Part shown: positions 24,563-33,510 of the stretch, piece after piece
Position numbering within the stretch: position 1 is the first letter of the stretch
Layout of the letters: each line of letters opens with the position of its first letter
Assembly: GCA_963806015.1 (NCBI GenBank)
Contig: CAWDWM010000002.1
Span: 558,001 to 622,000 of the forward strand
Length of the DNA stretch: 64,000 nt
Reading direction: 5' to 3'
From: JAOPZW01 sp963806015
Lineage (GTDB): Bacteria > Actinomycetota > Thermoleophilia > Solirubrobacterales > Solirubrobacteraceae
Position numbers and translations under genes: made by a program
The notes under the pieces: model-generated
The model's input: the letters and a program-made list of their open reading frames with translations, nothing else
Databases searched by the model: none
Told to the model about the DNA's origin: nothing

Positions 24563-25735
24563 ATGGCGCCCCGGACGATCCTCTACACGGGCAAGGGCGG
24601 GGTCGGCAAGACCTCGGTTGCTGCTGCCACGGCGCGGAGCGTCGCGGCGAGCGGGGTCGACACGGTGATCATGTCGACCGATCCGGCGCACTCGCTCGCC
24701 GACTCCCTGGAGACCCCGGTGGGCGGCGAGCCGACGCAGGTGGGCGAGCGCCTGTGGGCCCAGCAGGTGGCGGCGCAGGACGAGATGGAGCGCAACTGGG
24801 CCGCGGTGCAGGACTGGCTGGGCGAGCTGCTGCTCGAGCGCGGCGTCGACCGCATCAGCGCCGAGGAGCTCACGGTTCCGCCCGGCCTCGACGAGCTCTT
24901 CAGCCTGCTGCAGATCAAGCGCCACCACGAGGACGAGCGCTTCGGCTGCGTGATCGTCGACTGCGCCCCGACGGGCGAGACGCTGCGCCTGCTGTCCTTC
25001 CCCGACGTCGCGCGCTGGTGGCTGCAGAAGGTCTTCCCGCAGTCGCCCCAGCTCATGGCCGCCGTCCGGCCGCTGGCGCGCGCCATGCTCGACGTCTCGC
25101 TGCCGGGCGACGCCGTCCTCGACGACGTGCAGCGCCTGGTGCGCAACCTGATCGCGATGAACGAGATCCTGCGCGACACCGACAGCGTCTCCGTGCGCCT
25201 GGTGATGACGCCCGACCGGATGGTGGTCGACGAGGCGCGGCGGACCTTCACCTACCTGAACCTCTACGGCTATCTGACCGACGCGGTGATCGTCAACCGC
25301 GTGTTCCCCGAGGAGGTCGGCCCGTACTTCGGCGCGTGGCGCGAGCGCCAGCTCGAGGCGCTCGAGGAGGTCCAGTCCGCCTTCGCGCCGGTGCCGGTGC
25401 TGCGCGCGCCGTACTTCGGCGAGGAGGTCGTGGGCGGCGCGATGCTCGACCGCCTCGGCGCCCACGTCTTCGAGGACCGCGACCCCGGCGCGGTCCTGCA
25501 CCAGCGCCTCACGCAGGAGCTCGTGGTGGGGGCCGACGCCGCGGAGCTGCGCCTGGACCTGCCGTTCGCCGAGAAGGGCGAGATCTCGCTGAAGAAGATC
25601 GGCCTCGAGCTCGTGGTGCGCGTCGACGGCCACAAGCGCACGCTGATGCTCCCCGCCGCGCTGGGCGACTACCGCCCGACCGGCGCCTCCTTCGACGACG
25701 GCGCCCTGCGCGTCACCTTCGATGGCCCCGCCTGA
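24563..25735 (+). CDS. ArsA/GET3-family ATPase with C-terminal HSP20-like domain
   Basis: 390 residues. Deviant Walker A GKGGVGKTSVAAA at residues 9-21, STDPAHSLADSL (switch I), and VDCAPTGETLRLL (switch II). The final 75 residues (LRLDLPFAEKGEISLKKIGLELVVRVDGHKRTLMLP) form the HSP20/alpha-crystallin-like domain found at the end of actinobacterial ArsA paralogues. No arsenite-binding Cys cluster is visible, so arsenic export is unlikely; a role in targeting or chaperoning membrane proteins is the usual inference. The next small gene overlaps its end by 14 bases. Confidence 0.88.
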   Translation: MAPRTILYTGKGGVGKTSVAAATARSVAASGVDTVIMSTDPAHSLADSLETPVGGEPTQVGERLWAQQVAAQDEMERNWAAVQDWLGELLLERGVDRISAEELTVPPGLDELFSLLQIKRHHEDERFGCVIVDCAPTGETLRLLSFPDVARWWLQKVFPQSPQLMAAVRPLARAMLDVSLPGDAVLDDVQRLVRNLIAMNEILRDTDSVSVRLVMTPDRMVVDEARRTFTYLNLYGYLTDAVIVNRVFPEEVGPYFGAWRERQLEALEEVQSAFAPVPVLRAPYFGEEVVGGAMLDRLGAHVFEDRDPGAVLHQRLTQELVVGADAAELRLDLPFAEKGEISLKKIGLELVVRVDGHKRTLMLPAALGDYRPTGASFDDGALRVTFDGPA

Positions 25736-26024
25736 CCCCCTCTCCGAGCTGCGCGAGCGCGTTCAGGCCGCGCAGGCGGCCGCCGAGCGCCTGGCCGGCG
25801 AGACGGGCGAGATCCCCCGTCAGGACACCCGCGATGAGCTCGACGCCCTCGTCGCGCTCCTGCGCGCGCTGCGCGAGCTCGTCCCCGCCGAGCTCCAGCA
25901 GCAGGTGTCAGACGTCATCCGCCAGGTCCTGATGCTGCTGCGCGCGGTCATCGACTACTGGGTCGATCGCCTCGATGCCCCGCGTCCCGCGGACGTCGAG
26001 GTGCAGGACATCCCGGTGGATTAG
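25722..26024 (+). CDS. Small helical protein cotranscribed with the ArsA-like gene
   Basis: 100 residues, three to four amphipathic helices (LSELRERVQAAQAAAERLAG, ELDALVALLRALRELVPAELQQQVSDVIRQVLMLLRAVIDYWVDRL), ending in an acidic DVEVQDIPVD. The ATG lies inside the end of the ArsA-like gene in another frame, so expression is coupled. Homologous small proteins follow ArsA paralogues in related actinobacteria as far as I know; its job is unknown, possibly an ArsA partner. Confidence 0.65.
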   Translation: MAPPDPLSELRERVQAAQAAAERLAGETGEIPRQDTRDELDALVALLRALRELVPAELQQQVSDVIRQVLMLLRAVIDYWVDRLDAPRPADVEVQDIPVD

Positions 26025-26027
26025 CGC

Positions 26028-26073
26028 CGAACGTCGGTCGTCCCCCCTCAGGAGGGGGCAGGACCGACGTTCG
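26028..26073. terminator. Large composite hairpin between convergent genes
   Basis: Outer arms CGAACGTCGGTC (26028-26039) and GACCGACGTTCG (26062-26073) are perfect 12-base complements; an inner CCCCCT-CAGG-AGGGGG stem continues it. It begins four bases after the stop of the small helical gene. It is probably a bidirectional terminator and is also the palindrome half of a repeat family described at 26102-26149. Confidence 0.7.
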
Positions 26074-26101
26074 ACCGTCGCCCGCCCCGGCGCGAGCGGG
26101 T

Positions 26102-26149
26102 ACGCGCCAGGGACCCGGCCGGCGCCAGGACACCTTCCCTCGGTGATGC
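26102..26149 (-). repeat. Dispersed intergenic repeat, copy B
   Basis: Read on the minus strand the element carries GCATCACCGAGGGA (26136-26149) and, 25 bases on, CTGGCGCGT (26102-26110), then the long hairpin at 26028-26073. The same 14-mer and 9-mer occur in the same order at 55522-55579 (plus) and 37405-37458 (minus), each followed by a different long palindrome. Confidence 0.7.
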
Positions 26150-26191
26150 TTTTCGCGCAGCGCAGCACCGCGAGGCGCCGCGGACGACAAC

Positions 26192-28078
26192 TCACCCTTC
26201 CGGCCCCAGCGCGTCGAAGAAGCGCTTGGCGATCGGCGCGGCGACCGACCCGCCCGAGCGGCCGTTCTCGACGAGGACGGCGATGGCGAGGTCGCCGCGG
26301 AAGGCGATGAACCACGCGTGCGTGGGCGGCGGGTCGCCGCCGCCGTACTCGGCGGTGCCGCTCTTGCCCGCGACGTCGCCGGGCACCGAGGCGAGCGCCG
26401 TGCCGGTCCCAGAGGTCACCACGCTGCGCATGAGCGTGTGCAGCGTCGCGCGCTCGCTGTCGCTCAGCGCGGTGCCCGTGCGGTGGCGGTCGCTGTCGAC
26501 CAGGCGCGGGGCGTGCCAGCGGCCGTCGGCCACGGTGGCGGCGACGCCCGCCATGGCCAGCGGGCTGGCCACGATGCGATCCTGGCCGATCATCGTCGCC
26601 GCGCGCGCCACGGCGTCGCGGCCGGCCGGGACCTGGCTGGCGCTGGTGCGCCCGAGGCCGAAGTCGCGCGCCGCGCGCGGCAGGGCGTCGGGGGCCAGCC
26701 GCGGGGCGAGCGAGACGAAGGCCGTGTTGCACGACTGCGCGAAGTCCGTCGCAAAGGGCACGGCGCCCGCCGCCCCGCCCTCGAAGTTCTTGAACAGCTT
26801 GCCGTCGACGGTGATCGTCTTCGGGCAGTTCACGGTGTCGGTCGTCTTCAGCCCCGCGCGCAGCAGCGCCGCGGTCGTGATCACCTTGAACGTCGAGCCG
26901 GGCGGGTAGCGGCCGTCGATCGCGCGGTCGTAGGTGGCATCGGTCGGGCGGTTGGCCACCGCGAGGATGTCGCCCGTCGAGGGCTGCACGGCGACCAGCG
27001 CCGACTTCGCCTTGCTGTCGCCGAGCGCGTCCTCGGCCGCCTGCTGGACGTCGCGGTCGAGCGTCGTCTCCAGCTCGACCCCCTTGCTGGAGGGGCGGCG
27101 CAGCAGCGTGACGATCGGCGCGCCGCTGTGATCGCGGATGACGATCCGCCGCGCCGGCGCCCCCGCCAGCTGGTCCTGATAGCGCGCCTCGAGGCCCCAC
27201 TGCCCGACGTCGTCGCCGGTCCCGACCTTGCCGTTGGAGCGCTTGATCTGCTCGGCGGTGGCCAGCCCGACACCCCCGAGGAGCGCCCGCGCGAAGCTCC
27301 GGCTCGGCGCCAGCTGCGCGGTGCCCTGCACCACCTGCACGCCCTGGATCGCCTGCAGGCGCTGGGCGAGCGGCGCGTAGTCCGAGGCGCGCAGCGTCAC
27401 CGCCTCCACGAACTGCTTGGGCCCGGCCCGGTGGGCGGCGCGCGCCAGCGCGGCGCCGTCGACGTCGAGGACGCCCGCCAGCGCGGTCGCCGTCGCGTCG
27501 ATGTCGCTCACCGTGGCGCGATCGATGCCGACCCGCATCACGGCACGCGAAGAGACGAGCGGGCGGCGCTGGCGGTCGAGGATCGGGGCGCGCGCCGCGG
27601 GGTCGCGAACGGTGCCCAGGCGCTGGGTGGCGGTCAGGCGCGGGTGGACCACCGTCGGGCGCCAGAGCACCTTCCAATGCCCGTCGCGGCGCTGCAGCGC
27701 GACGCGCGTGTGGTAGGTCCACGCCCCGATGGCGGGCACGTCCCAGCGCATGAGCACGGTCGCCCGCGCGCTGTCGCCCTGCTCGGCGACCGAGGTGACG
27801 CTCGCGTCCACGCGAGCGCCGTCGAGCCCGCGCCGGCTGGCCGCCAGCGCGGCGCCGGCGGCCCCCGGATCGGTCGTGAGCGCCGCCGCACCGCGATCGT
27901 CGCCGCGCGTCCAGGCCGCCACGAAGGGATCGAGGGCCTCGCCCGGCCCGGGCGGCTTGGCGCCGCGAACGAAGAGGATGACGGCCGCCGCGACGGCGAC
28001 CAGGGCCAGCGCGCCGAGCGCCATCAGGCGCGCGCGGGACGTGTGAGACCGGGGCACGATGGCAGGGAAGCGCGTCAT
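26192..28078 (-). CDS. Class B penicillin-binding protein (transpeptidase)
   Basis: 628 residues. One N-terminal membrane span (LMALGALALVAVAAAVILFV), an NTF2-like MecA-N-type domain (about 45-145), a pedestal/dimerisation region, and a transpeptidase domain from about 330. The three catalytic motifs are seen: PPGSTFK (SxxK, Ser nucleophile), SCN (SxN) and KSGTAEY (KTG-type). It cross-links peptidoglycan outside the membrane; the MecA-N-like domain is shared with PbpA-like and low-affinity PBPs. The organisation of the neighbours gives no morphogenetic cluster. Confidence 0.93.
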   Translation of the reverse strand: MTRFPAIVPRSHTSRARLMALGALALVAVAAAVILFVRGAKPPGPGEALDPFVAAWTRGDDRGAAALTTDPGAAGAALAASRRGLDGARVDASVTSVAEQGDSARATVLMRWDVPAIGAWTYHTRVALQRRDGHWKVLWRPTVVHPRLTATQRLGTVRDPAARAPILDRQRRPLVSSRAVMRVGIDRATVSDIDATATALAGVLDVDGAALARAAHRAGPKQFVEAVTLRASDYAPLAQRLQAIQGVQVVQGTAQLAPSRSFARALLGGVGLATAEQIKRSNGKVGTGDDVGQWGLEARYQDQLAGAPARRIVIRDHSGAPIVTLLRRPSSKGVELETTLDRDVQQAAEDALGDSKAKSALVAVQPSTGDILAVANRPTDATYDRAIDGRYPPGSTFKVITTAALLRAGLKTTDTVNCPKTITVDGKLFKNFEGGAAGAVPFATDFAQSCNTAFVSLAPRLAPDALPRAARDFGLGRTSASQVPAGRDAVARAATMIGQDRIVASPLAMAGVAATVADGRWHAPRLVDSDRHRTGTALSDSERATLHTLMRSVVTSGTGTALASVPGDVAGKSGTAEYGGGDPPPTHAWFIAFRGDLAIAVLVENGRSGGSVAAPIAKRFFDALGPEG

Positions 28079-28201
28079 CGTCGCCGTGTCCAGCGATCGC
28101 CCTGATTACGGGAGGTATCCGTACCGGGGATGCCTACAATGGCCCGCAGGAATGGCGCCGCAGACCTGGATCACCTCCGGCACGGCCGGCCGGGTCACCG
28201 C

Positions 28202-28885
28202 ATGACCGGCGCGCTCGCGCGGATCGGGCGCAACTGGCGCGCGCTGAGCAGCGAGCAGCGCCTCGCCGCCGTCGCCGCGCTCGCGCTGCTGCTCTCGATG
28301 CTGCTGCCCTGGTACCAGGAGACGGGGAACGCGCTCGTCAACAACGGCAGGACGCTGGCGCGCATCGACGACACCAAGACCGCGTTCGGGGTCTACTCGT
28401 TCGTCGAGGCGGCGATCTTCGTCGTCGTCGTGGGCGTGCTCGTGCTGCTGTGGGCCCGCGCGGAGCGCAAGGCGTTCCACCTTCCCGGCGGCGACGGCAC
28501 GGTGATCATGGGCGCCGGGCTGTGGGTCATGTTCCTGATCTTCTACCGCCAGGTCGACAAGCCCAACGGCCGCAAGGAAGGGCTGATCCAGACCTCGATC
28601 GGCGTCCAATGGGGCATCTTCATCGCCTTCCTGCTGGGGGCGCTGCTCGCCTATGCGGGCTACCGCATCCGCGCGTCGCACGTGCCCGAGCCCCTGGTCG
28701 ACGACGAGCCGCCCCCGCCGGCCGACACGGTGCCCGCGCCCGCGGCCGCCGACCCTCCGCCCGACGCTGCGGACACCGAGGACACGGTGGTCGCGCGCCG
28801 CCGGCGCCCGCCGGACGACGACCCGTTCGACGGCCAGCTCTCCTTCGACGAGCCCGCCGAGTACCGCCCGCCGCCGCGCGGCTGA
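28202..28885 (+). CDS. Four-span membrane protein, function unknown
   Basis: 227 residues from the ATG at 28202. Four predicted spans (VAALALLLSMLLPWY, AAIFVVVVGVLVLLWA, GTVIMGAGLWVMFLIFY, WGIFIAFLLGALLAYAG), then a Pro/Asp-rich cytoplasmic tail with RRRRPPDDDPFDGQLSFDEP. No family recognised. Earlier in-frame ATGs at 28130 and 28139 exist; a TACAAT box at 28134-28139 overlaps them, so the later start is more likely but not certain. Divergent from the penicillin-binding protein gene. Confidence 0.65.
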   Translation: MTGALARIGRNWRALSSEQRLAAVAALALLLSMLLPWYQETGNALVNNGRTLARIDDTKTAFGVYSFVEAAIFVVVVGVLVLLWARAERKAFHLPGGDGTVIMGAGLWVMFLIFYRQVDKPNGRKEGLIQTSIGVQWGIFIAFLLGALLAYAGYRIRASHVPEPLVDDEPPPPADTVPAPAAADPPPDAADTEDTVVARRRRPPDDDPFDGQLSFDEPAEYRPPPRG

Positions 28886-28889
28886 GCAC

Positions 28890-29840
28890 TCAGTTCCAGG
28901 CCAGCTCGGCCCGGCGCTCCCAATACGCCTCGGCCGGCTCGGCCAGCCCAGCCACGCGCTCGTCGAGCTCCGCGTCCCAGGCCACGTCGAGCGCCGCCAG
29001 GTTGCTGCGCAGGGTGTCCACCGTCGCGACTCCGCTGAGGGCGACGTCGACCCACGGCTGGGCAAGGACCGCCGCGAGGGCCAGCGCGTCGGGCGTCGTA
29101 GCGCGCTCGCGCGCCGCCTCGGCCAGCGGGCCCGTGTCGGCGCGCGCGGTGAGCCGGCCGTTGGCCAGCGCCTCCTTCACGATCACGCCCAGCCCGGCGT
29201 CGTGAGCGGCGGCCAGCGCGGCGGTGGCGGAGCGCTCGTGCAGGTTCCAGGTCGCCTGCACGGCGTCGAAGCCGCCGTCGTCCACGGCGCGCTCGATGGT
29301 GTCGGCCTGGCGTGGCCCGGTGGCGGTGAAGCCGACGAAGACGCGCGCGTCGCGCAGGCGCGCGAGCTCGTCGCGCACGGCGGCGTCGTCGAGCACGCCG
29401 CTCTCGAGCGTGGCCGAGTGGATCTGGTAGAGCGCGAGGTGATCGCCGAGCAGGGCGCGGGTCTCGCCGAGCTGGCGGCGCAGCGTGGCGATCGAGAGGT
29501 CCTTGACCTCGTGCTCGTCGACGTCGACGCGCCAGTCGGCCGTGTAGGTGTAGCCCCACTTCGAGCCGACGGTCACGTCGGCGCGCGAGAGGCCGCGGCG
29601 CTGCAGCCACGAGGCCAGGAACGCCTCGCCGCGGCCGTAGGAGCGCGCGGCATCGAAGTAGCGCACGCCGCCCTCGTGGGCCGCGTCGAGCACCTCGTGG
29701 GCATGGCGCTCCATGGCGTCGACATCGGTGTCGCCGACGTCGTCATGGTGGCCGAGGTTGATGTAGCCGGGACGACCGAGGGCGGCGAGGCCGAGACCCA
29801 GCGGGCTGACGGGCAGGCCGGTGGCGCCGAGCGTTCTCAT
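28890..29840 (-). CDS. Aldo/keto reductase (galactose-dehydrogenase-like group)
   Basis: 316 residues. MRTLGATGLPVSPLGLGLAALGRPG is the canonical AKR opening; RYFDAARSYGRGEAFLASWL holds the active-site Asp and Tyr, VGSKWGYTY the Lys, and LYQIHSATLESG the His. The C-terminal ALSGVATVDTLRSNLAAL aligns with the cofactor-binding end. It likely reduces or oxidises a sugar or aldehyde with NAD(P)H. Convergent, four bases from the membrane protein gene; no clear operon partner. Confidence 0.88.
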   Translation of the reverse strand: MRTLGATGLPVSPLGLGLAALGRPGYINLGHHDDVGDTDVDAMERHAHEVLDAAHEGGVRYFDAARSYGRGEAFLASWLQRRGLSRADVTVGSKWGYTYTADWRVDVDEHEVKDLSIATLRRQLGETRALLGDHLALYQIHSATLESGVLDDAAVRDELARLRDARVFVGFTATGPRQADTIERAVDDGGFDAVQATWNLHERSATAALAAAHDAGLGVIVKEALANGRLTARADTGPLAEAARERATTPDALALAAVLAQPWVDVALSGVATVDTLRSNLAALDVAWDAELDERVAGLAEPAEAYWERRAELAWN

Positions 29841-29866
29841 GGCACCTGCACGGTAGACGCCGGCGT

Positions 29867-29872
29867 TAGGGT
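29867..29872 (+). promoter_or_regulatory. -10 box (leaderless) of small membrane protein gene
   Basis: TAGGGT, 6 bases before the ATG at 29879. Confidence 0.45.
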
Positions 29873-29878
29873 TGCGCG

Positions 29879-30241
29879 ATGCGCCCCTCCACCATGGCGA
29901 TCGCCTTCGGCGCGGGCCGTGCGCTCGTCGGCGTCGCGCTGCTCGCCGCCCCGGCTCCCATCGCGCGCGGCTGGGTGGGGGCCGAGGGCACACCGGCGAC
30001 CGTGCTCACCCGCTCGCTCGGCGCCCGGGACCTCGTGATCGGCGCCGGCCTCGTCGTGGCCGCGGCGCACGACCGCAGTCCCACGATGTGGCTGCTCGGC
30101 GGCGTCGTCGCCGACTCCGTCGACGGGGTGTTCACGTTCGCCGCCGGCGACCAGATCCCCGGCAACGGACGGGTCGCCACGACGGCGCTCGCCGCCGGCT
30201 CCGCCCTCCTCGGCGCGTGGCTCGCGAGCGCCATCGATTGA
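29879..30241 (+). CDS. Small membrane protein (DUF4267-like)
   Basis: 120 residues with three to four hydrophobic stretches (AFGAGRALVGVALLAAPAPIARG, LVIGAGLVVAAAH, MWLLGGVVADSVDGVFTFAA, TTALAAGSALLGAWLAS). The pattern GAR(D)LV with LGARD is typical of small DUF4267-like membrane proteins. Function unknown. The message is probably leaderless. It lies 34 bases before the cyclopropane fatty acid operon and could be its first gene. Confidence 0.65.
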   Translation: MRPSTMAIAFGAGRALVGVALLAAPAPIARGWVGAEGTPATVLTRSLGARDLVIGAGLVVAAAHDRSPTMWLLGGVVADSVDGVFTFAAGDQIPGNGRVATTALAAGSALLGAWLASAID

Positions 30242-30275
30242 TCCGGACGACCCTCGGCGTTCGAACATAAGTTTC

Positions 30276-31526
30276 GTGAGGGTCGCCATCATCGGATCGG
30301 GCATCTCGGGGCTGACCGCCGCCCATCTGCTGCACCCCGAGCACGAGATCGTCGTCTACGAAGCGGGCGACCACGTCGGCGGGCACACGAACACGATCCG
30401 GGTCGACACCGACGATGCGACCTGGCACATCGACACCGGCTTCATCGTCCTCAACGACCGCAACTACCCCCGCTTCCAGGCGCTCATGGACGACCTCGCG
30501 GTGCGGCGCCAGCCGACCGACATGAGCTTCTCGGTCAGCGCCGAGGCCGAGGACTTCGAGTACTCCTCGGGCGGCCTCGCCGGCCTCCTCGCCCAGCCCT
30601 CGAATCTCGCCCGGCCCCGCTTCCTGCAGATGGTCGCCGACTACGTGCGCTTCAACCGCGCCGCACGCCGGCTGCTGGTCGACCCCGACGACGATCGCTC
30701 GCTGCGCGCGTTCCTGGACGACGAGGGCTTCTCGCACTGGTTCGTCGACCGCCTGCTCGTGCCCCAGGCCGCGGCGGTGTGGTCGGCCGACCCGGAGCAG
30801 ATGTGGTCGTTCCCGGCGCGCTTCCTGGTCCAGTTCTTCGCCCACCACGGGATGCTGTCGCTTACCGGGCGCCCGCAGTGGTCGACGATCGCGGGCGGTT
30901 CCGCGCGCTACGTCGAGGCGCTCACGGCCCCCTTCGCCGACCGCATCCGCGTCGGCACGCCGGTCGTGGCCGTGACCCGCCACCCCACGCACGTCGACGT
31001 CGTGGCCGACGGCGAGGCCGCCGAGGAGTTCGACGAGGTGGTAATCGCCGCCCACGCCGATCAGGCGCTCGCGCTGCTGACCGATCCGAGCGCGGCCGAG
31101 GCCGACGTCCTCGGCGCCTTCAGCTACCAGCCCAACGAGGCGGTGCTGCACACCGATCGCGCGCTGCTCCCGCGCCGGCGCGCCGCGTGGGCGGCATGGA
31201 ACTATCACCTGCCCTCCGAGCCGCGTGGCCGCTGCGCCGTGACCTACTACATGAACCACCTGCAGGCGCTCGACGCCGACCGGCCGTTCTGCGTGACGCT
31301 CAACCGCACGGCCGCGATCGCGCCTGAGCATGTCCTGCGCGTCATCCCCTACGCCCATCCCGTCTTCACCCGCGAGGCAATGGTCGCCCAGGACCGCCAC
31401 GACGAGATCAGCGGCGTGCAGCGCACGCACTACTGCGGCGCCTACTGGCGCTGGGGCTTTCACGAGGACGGCGTGGCCAGCGCGCACCGGGCGCTCGCGC
31501 GGATGCGCGAGCGGGTTCCGGCGTGA
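30276..31526 (+). CDS. FAD-dependent oxidoreductase of the cyclopropane/modified fatty acid operon
   Basis: 416 residues. VAIIGSGISGLTAAHLL is the FAD GxGxxG fold, followed by EAGDHVGGHTNTIRVD (amine-oxidase type) and HIDTGFIVLNDRNYP. It belongs to the COG2907 group, often encoded with DUF1365 and cyclopropane-fatty-acyl-phospholipid synthases, where it is thought to modify unsaturated acyl chains. The GTG start overlaps nothing; the last four bases overlap the DUF1365 gene (GTGA), beginning a chain of overlapped genes to 34276. Confidence 0.88.
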   Translation: MRVAIIGSGISGLTAAHLLHPEHEIVVYEAGDHVGGHTNTIRVDTDDATWHIDTGFIVLNDRNYPRFQALMDDLAVRRQPTDMSFSVSAEAEDFEYSSGGLAGLLAQPSNLARPRFLQMVADYVRFNRAARRLLVDPDDDRSLRAFLDDEGFSHWFVDRLLVPQAAAVWSADPEQMWSFPARFLVQFFAHHGMLSLTGRPQWSTIAGGSARYVEALTAPFADRIRVGTPVVAVTRHPTHVDVVADGEAAEEFDEVVIAAHADQALALLTDPSAAEADVLGAFSYQPNEAVLHTDRALLPRRRAAWAAWNYHLPSEPRGRCAVTYYMNHLQALDADRPFCVTLNRTAAIAPEHVLRVIPYAHPVFTREAMVAQDRHDEISGVQRTHYCGAYWRWGFHEDGVASAHRALARMRERVPA

Positions 31527-32269
31527 ACGCGCTCTACGAAGGCTGGGTCGGGCACCGGCGCCTGCAGCCGGTCGACCATCGCTTCCGCTACCGCGTGTTC
31601 ATGGCCTACCTCGACCTCGACGCGGTCCCCGAGCGCATCGGCCCGGCCTGGCTGTGGTCGACGTCGCATCCGGCGCTCGTGCGCTTCCGCCGCGCCGACT
31701 ACCTCGGCGACCCCGAGATCCCGCTCGCCGACGCCGTCCGCGCGCTGGTGGCCCAGCGCACCGGGACGCGCCCGGGCGGCCCGGTGCGCCTGCTGACCAA
31801 TCTGCGCTGCCTGGGCCACCTGTTCAACCCCGTCAGCTTCTACTACTGCTTCGACCGCGCGGGCGAGGGCCTGCAGGCGGTTGTCGCCGAGGTCACCAAT
31901 ACGCCGTGGGGCGAGCGCCACGCCTACGTCCTGGGCGTGCGCAGCGAGGACGGCGGGGTGCGCGAGCGCGTCGACAAGGTCTTTCACGTGTCGCCGTTCA
32001 TGGCCATGGATCACGAGTACGAGTTGTGCCTGACCCCGCCGGGACATCATCTGGGCGTGGAGATCGTCAGTCGCAAGGACGGCGAGGTCCACTTCGACGC
32101 CTCGCTGCAGCTGGAGCGGGCGCGCCTCGACGCGCCGGGCCTACGGCGCGTGCTGCGCCGCCAGCCGGCGCCGACGCTGGCGGTGGTGACGCGCATCTAC
32201 GCCAACGCGGTGCGGCTGAAGCTCAAGGGCGCGCCCTACTTCGGCCACCCGCGCGAGGCACCGCGGTGA
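31523..32269 (+). CDS. DUF1365 protein
   Basis: 248 residues, the expected size. MNALYEGWVGHRRLQPVDHRFRYRVFMAYLDLD and LLTNLRCLGHLFNPVSFYYCFD are hallmarks of DUF1365 (COG3496), as is VFHVSPFM. The molecular function is unknown; it always travels with cyclopropane fatty acid synthase and the FAD protein, so it likely takes part in acyl-chain modification. It overlaps both neighbours by four bases. Confidence 0.93.
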   Translation: MNALYEGWVGHRRLQPVDHRFRYRVFMAYLDLDAVPERIGPAWLWSTSHPALVRFRRADYLGDPEIPLADAVRALVAQRTGTRPGGPVRLLTNLRCLGHLFNPVSFYYCFDRAGEGLQAVVAEVTNTPWGERHAYVLGVRSEDGGVRERVDKVFHVSPFMAMDHEYELCLTPPGHHLGVEIVSRKDGEVHFDASLQLERARLDAPGLRRVLRRQPAPTLAVVTRIYANAVRLKLKGAPYFGHPREAPR

Positions 32270-33510
32270 CCGACCGCCTGGCCCGCGCGCTCGTGCACCG
32301 CCTCCTGCGCCTCGCGCGCGGGGGCGTGCTCGAGCTGCGCGAGCGCGACCGCCCCGCCGTGCGCTTCGGCGCGCTCGATCCGGCCGAGCCGTTGCACGCG
32401 GTGCTCGAGGTCCATTCACCCGCCTTCTACCGCGCGCTGCTGCGCGGGAGCGTCGGCTTCGCCGAGGCGCACATGGACGGCCTGTGGTCGAGCCCCGACC
32501 TCGTCGCGCTCGTGCGGCTGGGGGCGCGCAACGGCGAGGCGCTCGATCGTCCGCGCCGCTGGGTGCGCCCGCTGATCGGTCCCGCGCGGGCGCTGGGACG
32601 CGCGCGCAACACGATCCACCGCAGCCGCCGGCAGATCGCGGCCCACTACGACCTCGGCAACGACCTCTTCGCGCTCTTCCTCGACGAGCGGATGATGTAC
32701 TCGTCGGCGATCTTCCCCACGGCGAGCGCGACGCTCGAGGATGCGGCCCTGCACAAGCTCGACCTCGTGTGCGACAAGCTCGACCTCGGCCCCGGCGACC
32801 ACCTGCTGGAGATCGGCACGGGCTGGGGCGGGCTGGCCGTCCACGCCGCCACGCATTACGGCTGCCGCGTGACGACCACGACGATCTCGCGCGAGCAGCA
32901 CGATCACGCCGTCGCGCTCGTGCGCGCCGCGGGCCTCGAGGACCGCGTCACCGTGCTGCTGCGCGACTACCGCGAGCTCGAGGGCAGCTACGACAAGCTC
33001 GTCTCCATCGAGATGATCGAGGCCGTGGGCTGGAAGGACTTCGGGACCTTCTTCGCGCGCTGCAGCGACCTGCTGGCCCCCCACGGGCTCATGCTCCTGC
33101 AGGCGATCACCATCGACGACCGCGCCTACCACGTCGAGAAGGGCAACCGCAGCTTCATCGCCACCCACATATTCCCCGGCGGCTGCCTGCCCTCCAGCGA
33201 GATCATCGCGCGCTGCGTCGCGCGGCGCACGGACCTCCACGCCGTCGGGCTGCAGGACATCACCGCCGACTACGCCGAGACGCTGCGCCACTGGCGCCGG
33301 CGCTTCCTCGCGCGCCTGGACGACGTGGCGGCACTGGGCTACGACGAGCGCTTCCGGCGCCTGTGGAACCTGTACCTCGCCTACTGCGAGGCAGGCTTCC
33401 GCGAGCGCCGCATCCGCGACGTGCAGCTGCTGCTGGCCAAGCCGCGCTGGCGCGGCGACATCCCCGCGCCGGCCGCCGTGGCCGAGGCCCAGGAGCTCGA
33501 GGCTGCCTGA
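32266..33510 (+). CDS. cfa: Cyclopropane-fatty-acyl-phospholipid synthase family methyltransferase
   Basis: 414 residues. The N-terminal 110 residues bind lipid (FGALDPAEPLHAVLEVHSPAF); AHYDLGNDLFALFLDERMMYSSAIF is the substrate-site signature, LLEIGTGWGGLAVHAA the S-adenosylmethionine motif I, and SIEMIEAVGWKDFGTFF the catalytic segment, with the C-terminal WNLYLAYCEAGFRERRI. It transfers a methylene to unsaturated phospholipid acyl chains at the membrane face. GTG start overlapping the DUF1365 stop. Related enzymes make methyl-branched instead of cyclopropane chains, so the exact product is open. Confidence 0.93.
   Translation: MTDRLARALVHRLLRLARGGVLELRERDRPAVRFGALDPAEPLHAVLEVHSPAFYRALLRGSVGFAEAHMDGLWSSPDLVALVRLGARNGEALDRPRRWVRPLIGPARALGRARNTIHRSRRQIAAHYDLGNDLFALFLDERMMYSSAIFPTASATLEDAALHKLDLVCDKLDLGPGDHLLEIGTGWGGLAVHAATHYGCRVTTTTISREQHDHAVALVRAAGLEDRVTVLLRDYRELEGSYDKLVSIEMIEAVGWKDFGTFFARCSDLLAPHGLMLLQAITIDDRAYHVEKGNRSFIATHIFPGGCLPSSEIIARCVARRTDLHAVGLQDITADYAETLRHWRRRFLARLDDVAALGYDERFRRLWNLYLAYCEAGFRERRIRDVQLLLAKPRWRGDIPAPAAVAEAQELEAA

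Noticed and set aside
24563..25735. Arsenite efflux ATPase
   Set aside because: No metalloid-binding Cys cluster and no arsB-like gene; the HSP20-like tail places it among ArsA paralogues of unknown role.
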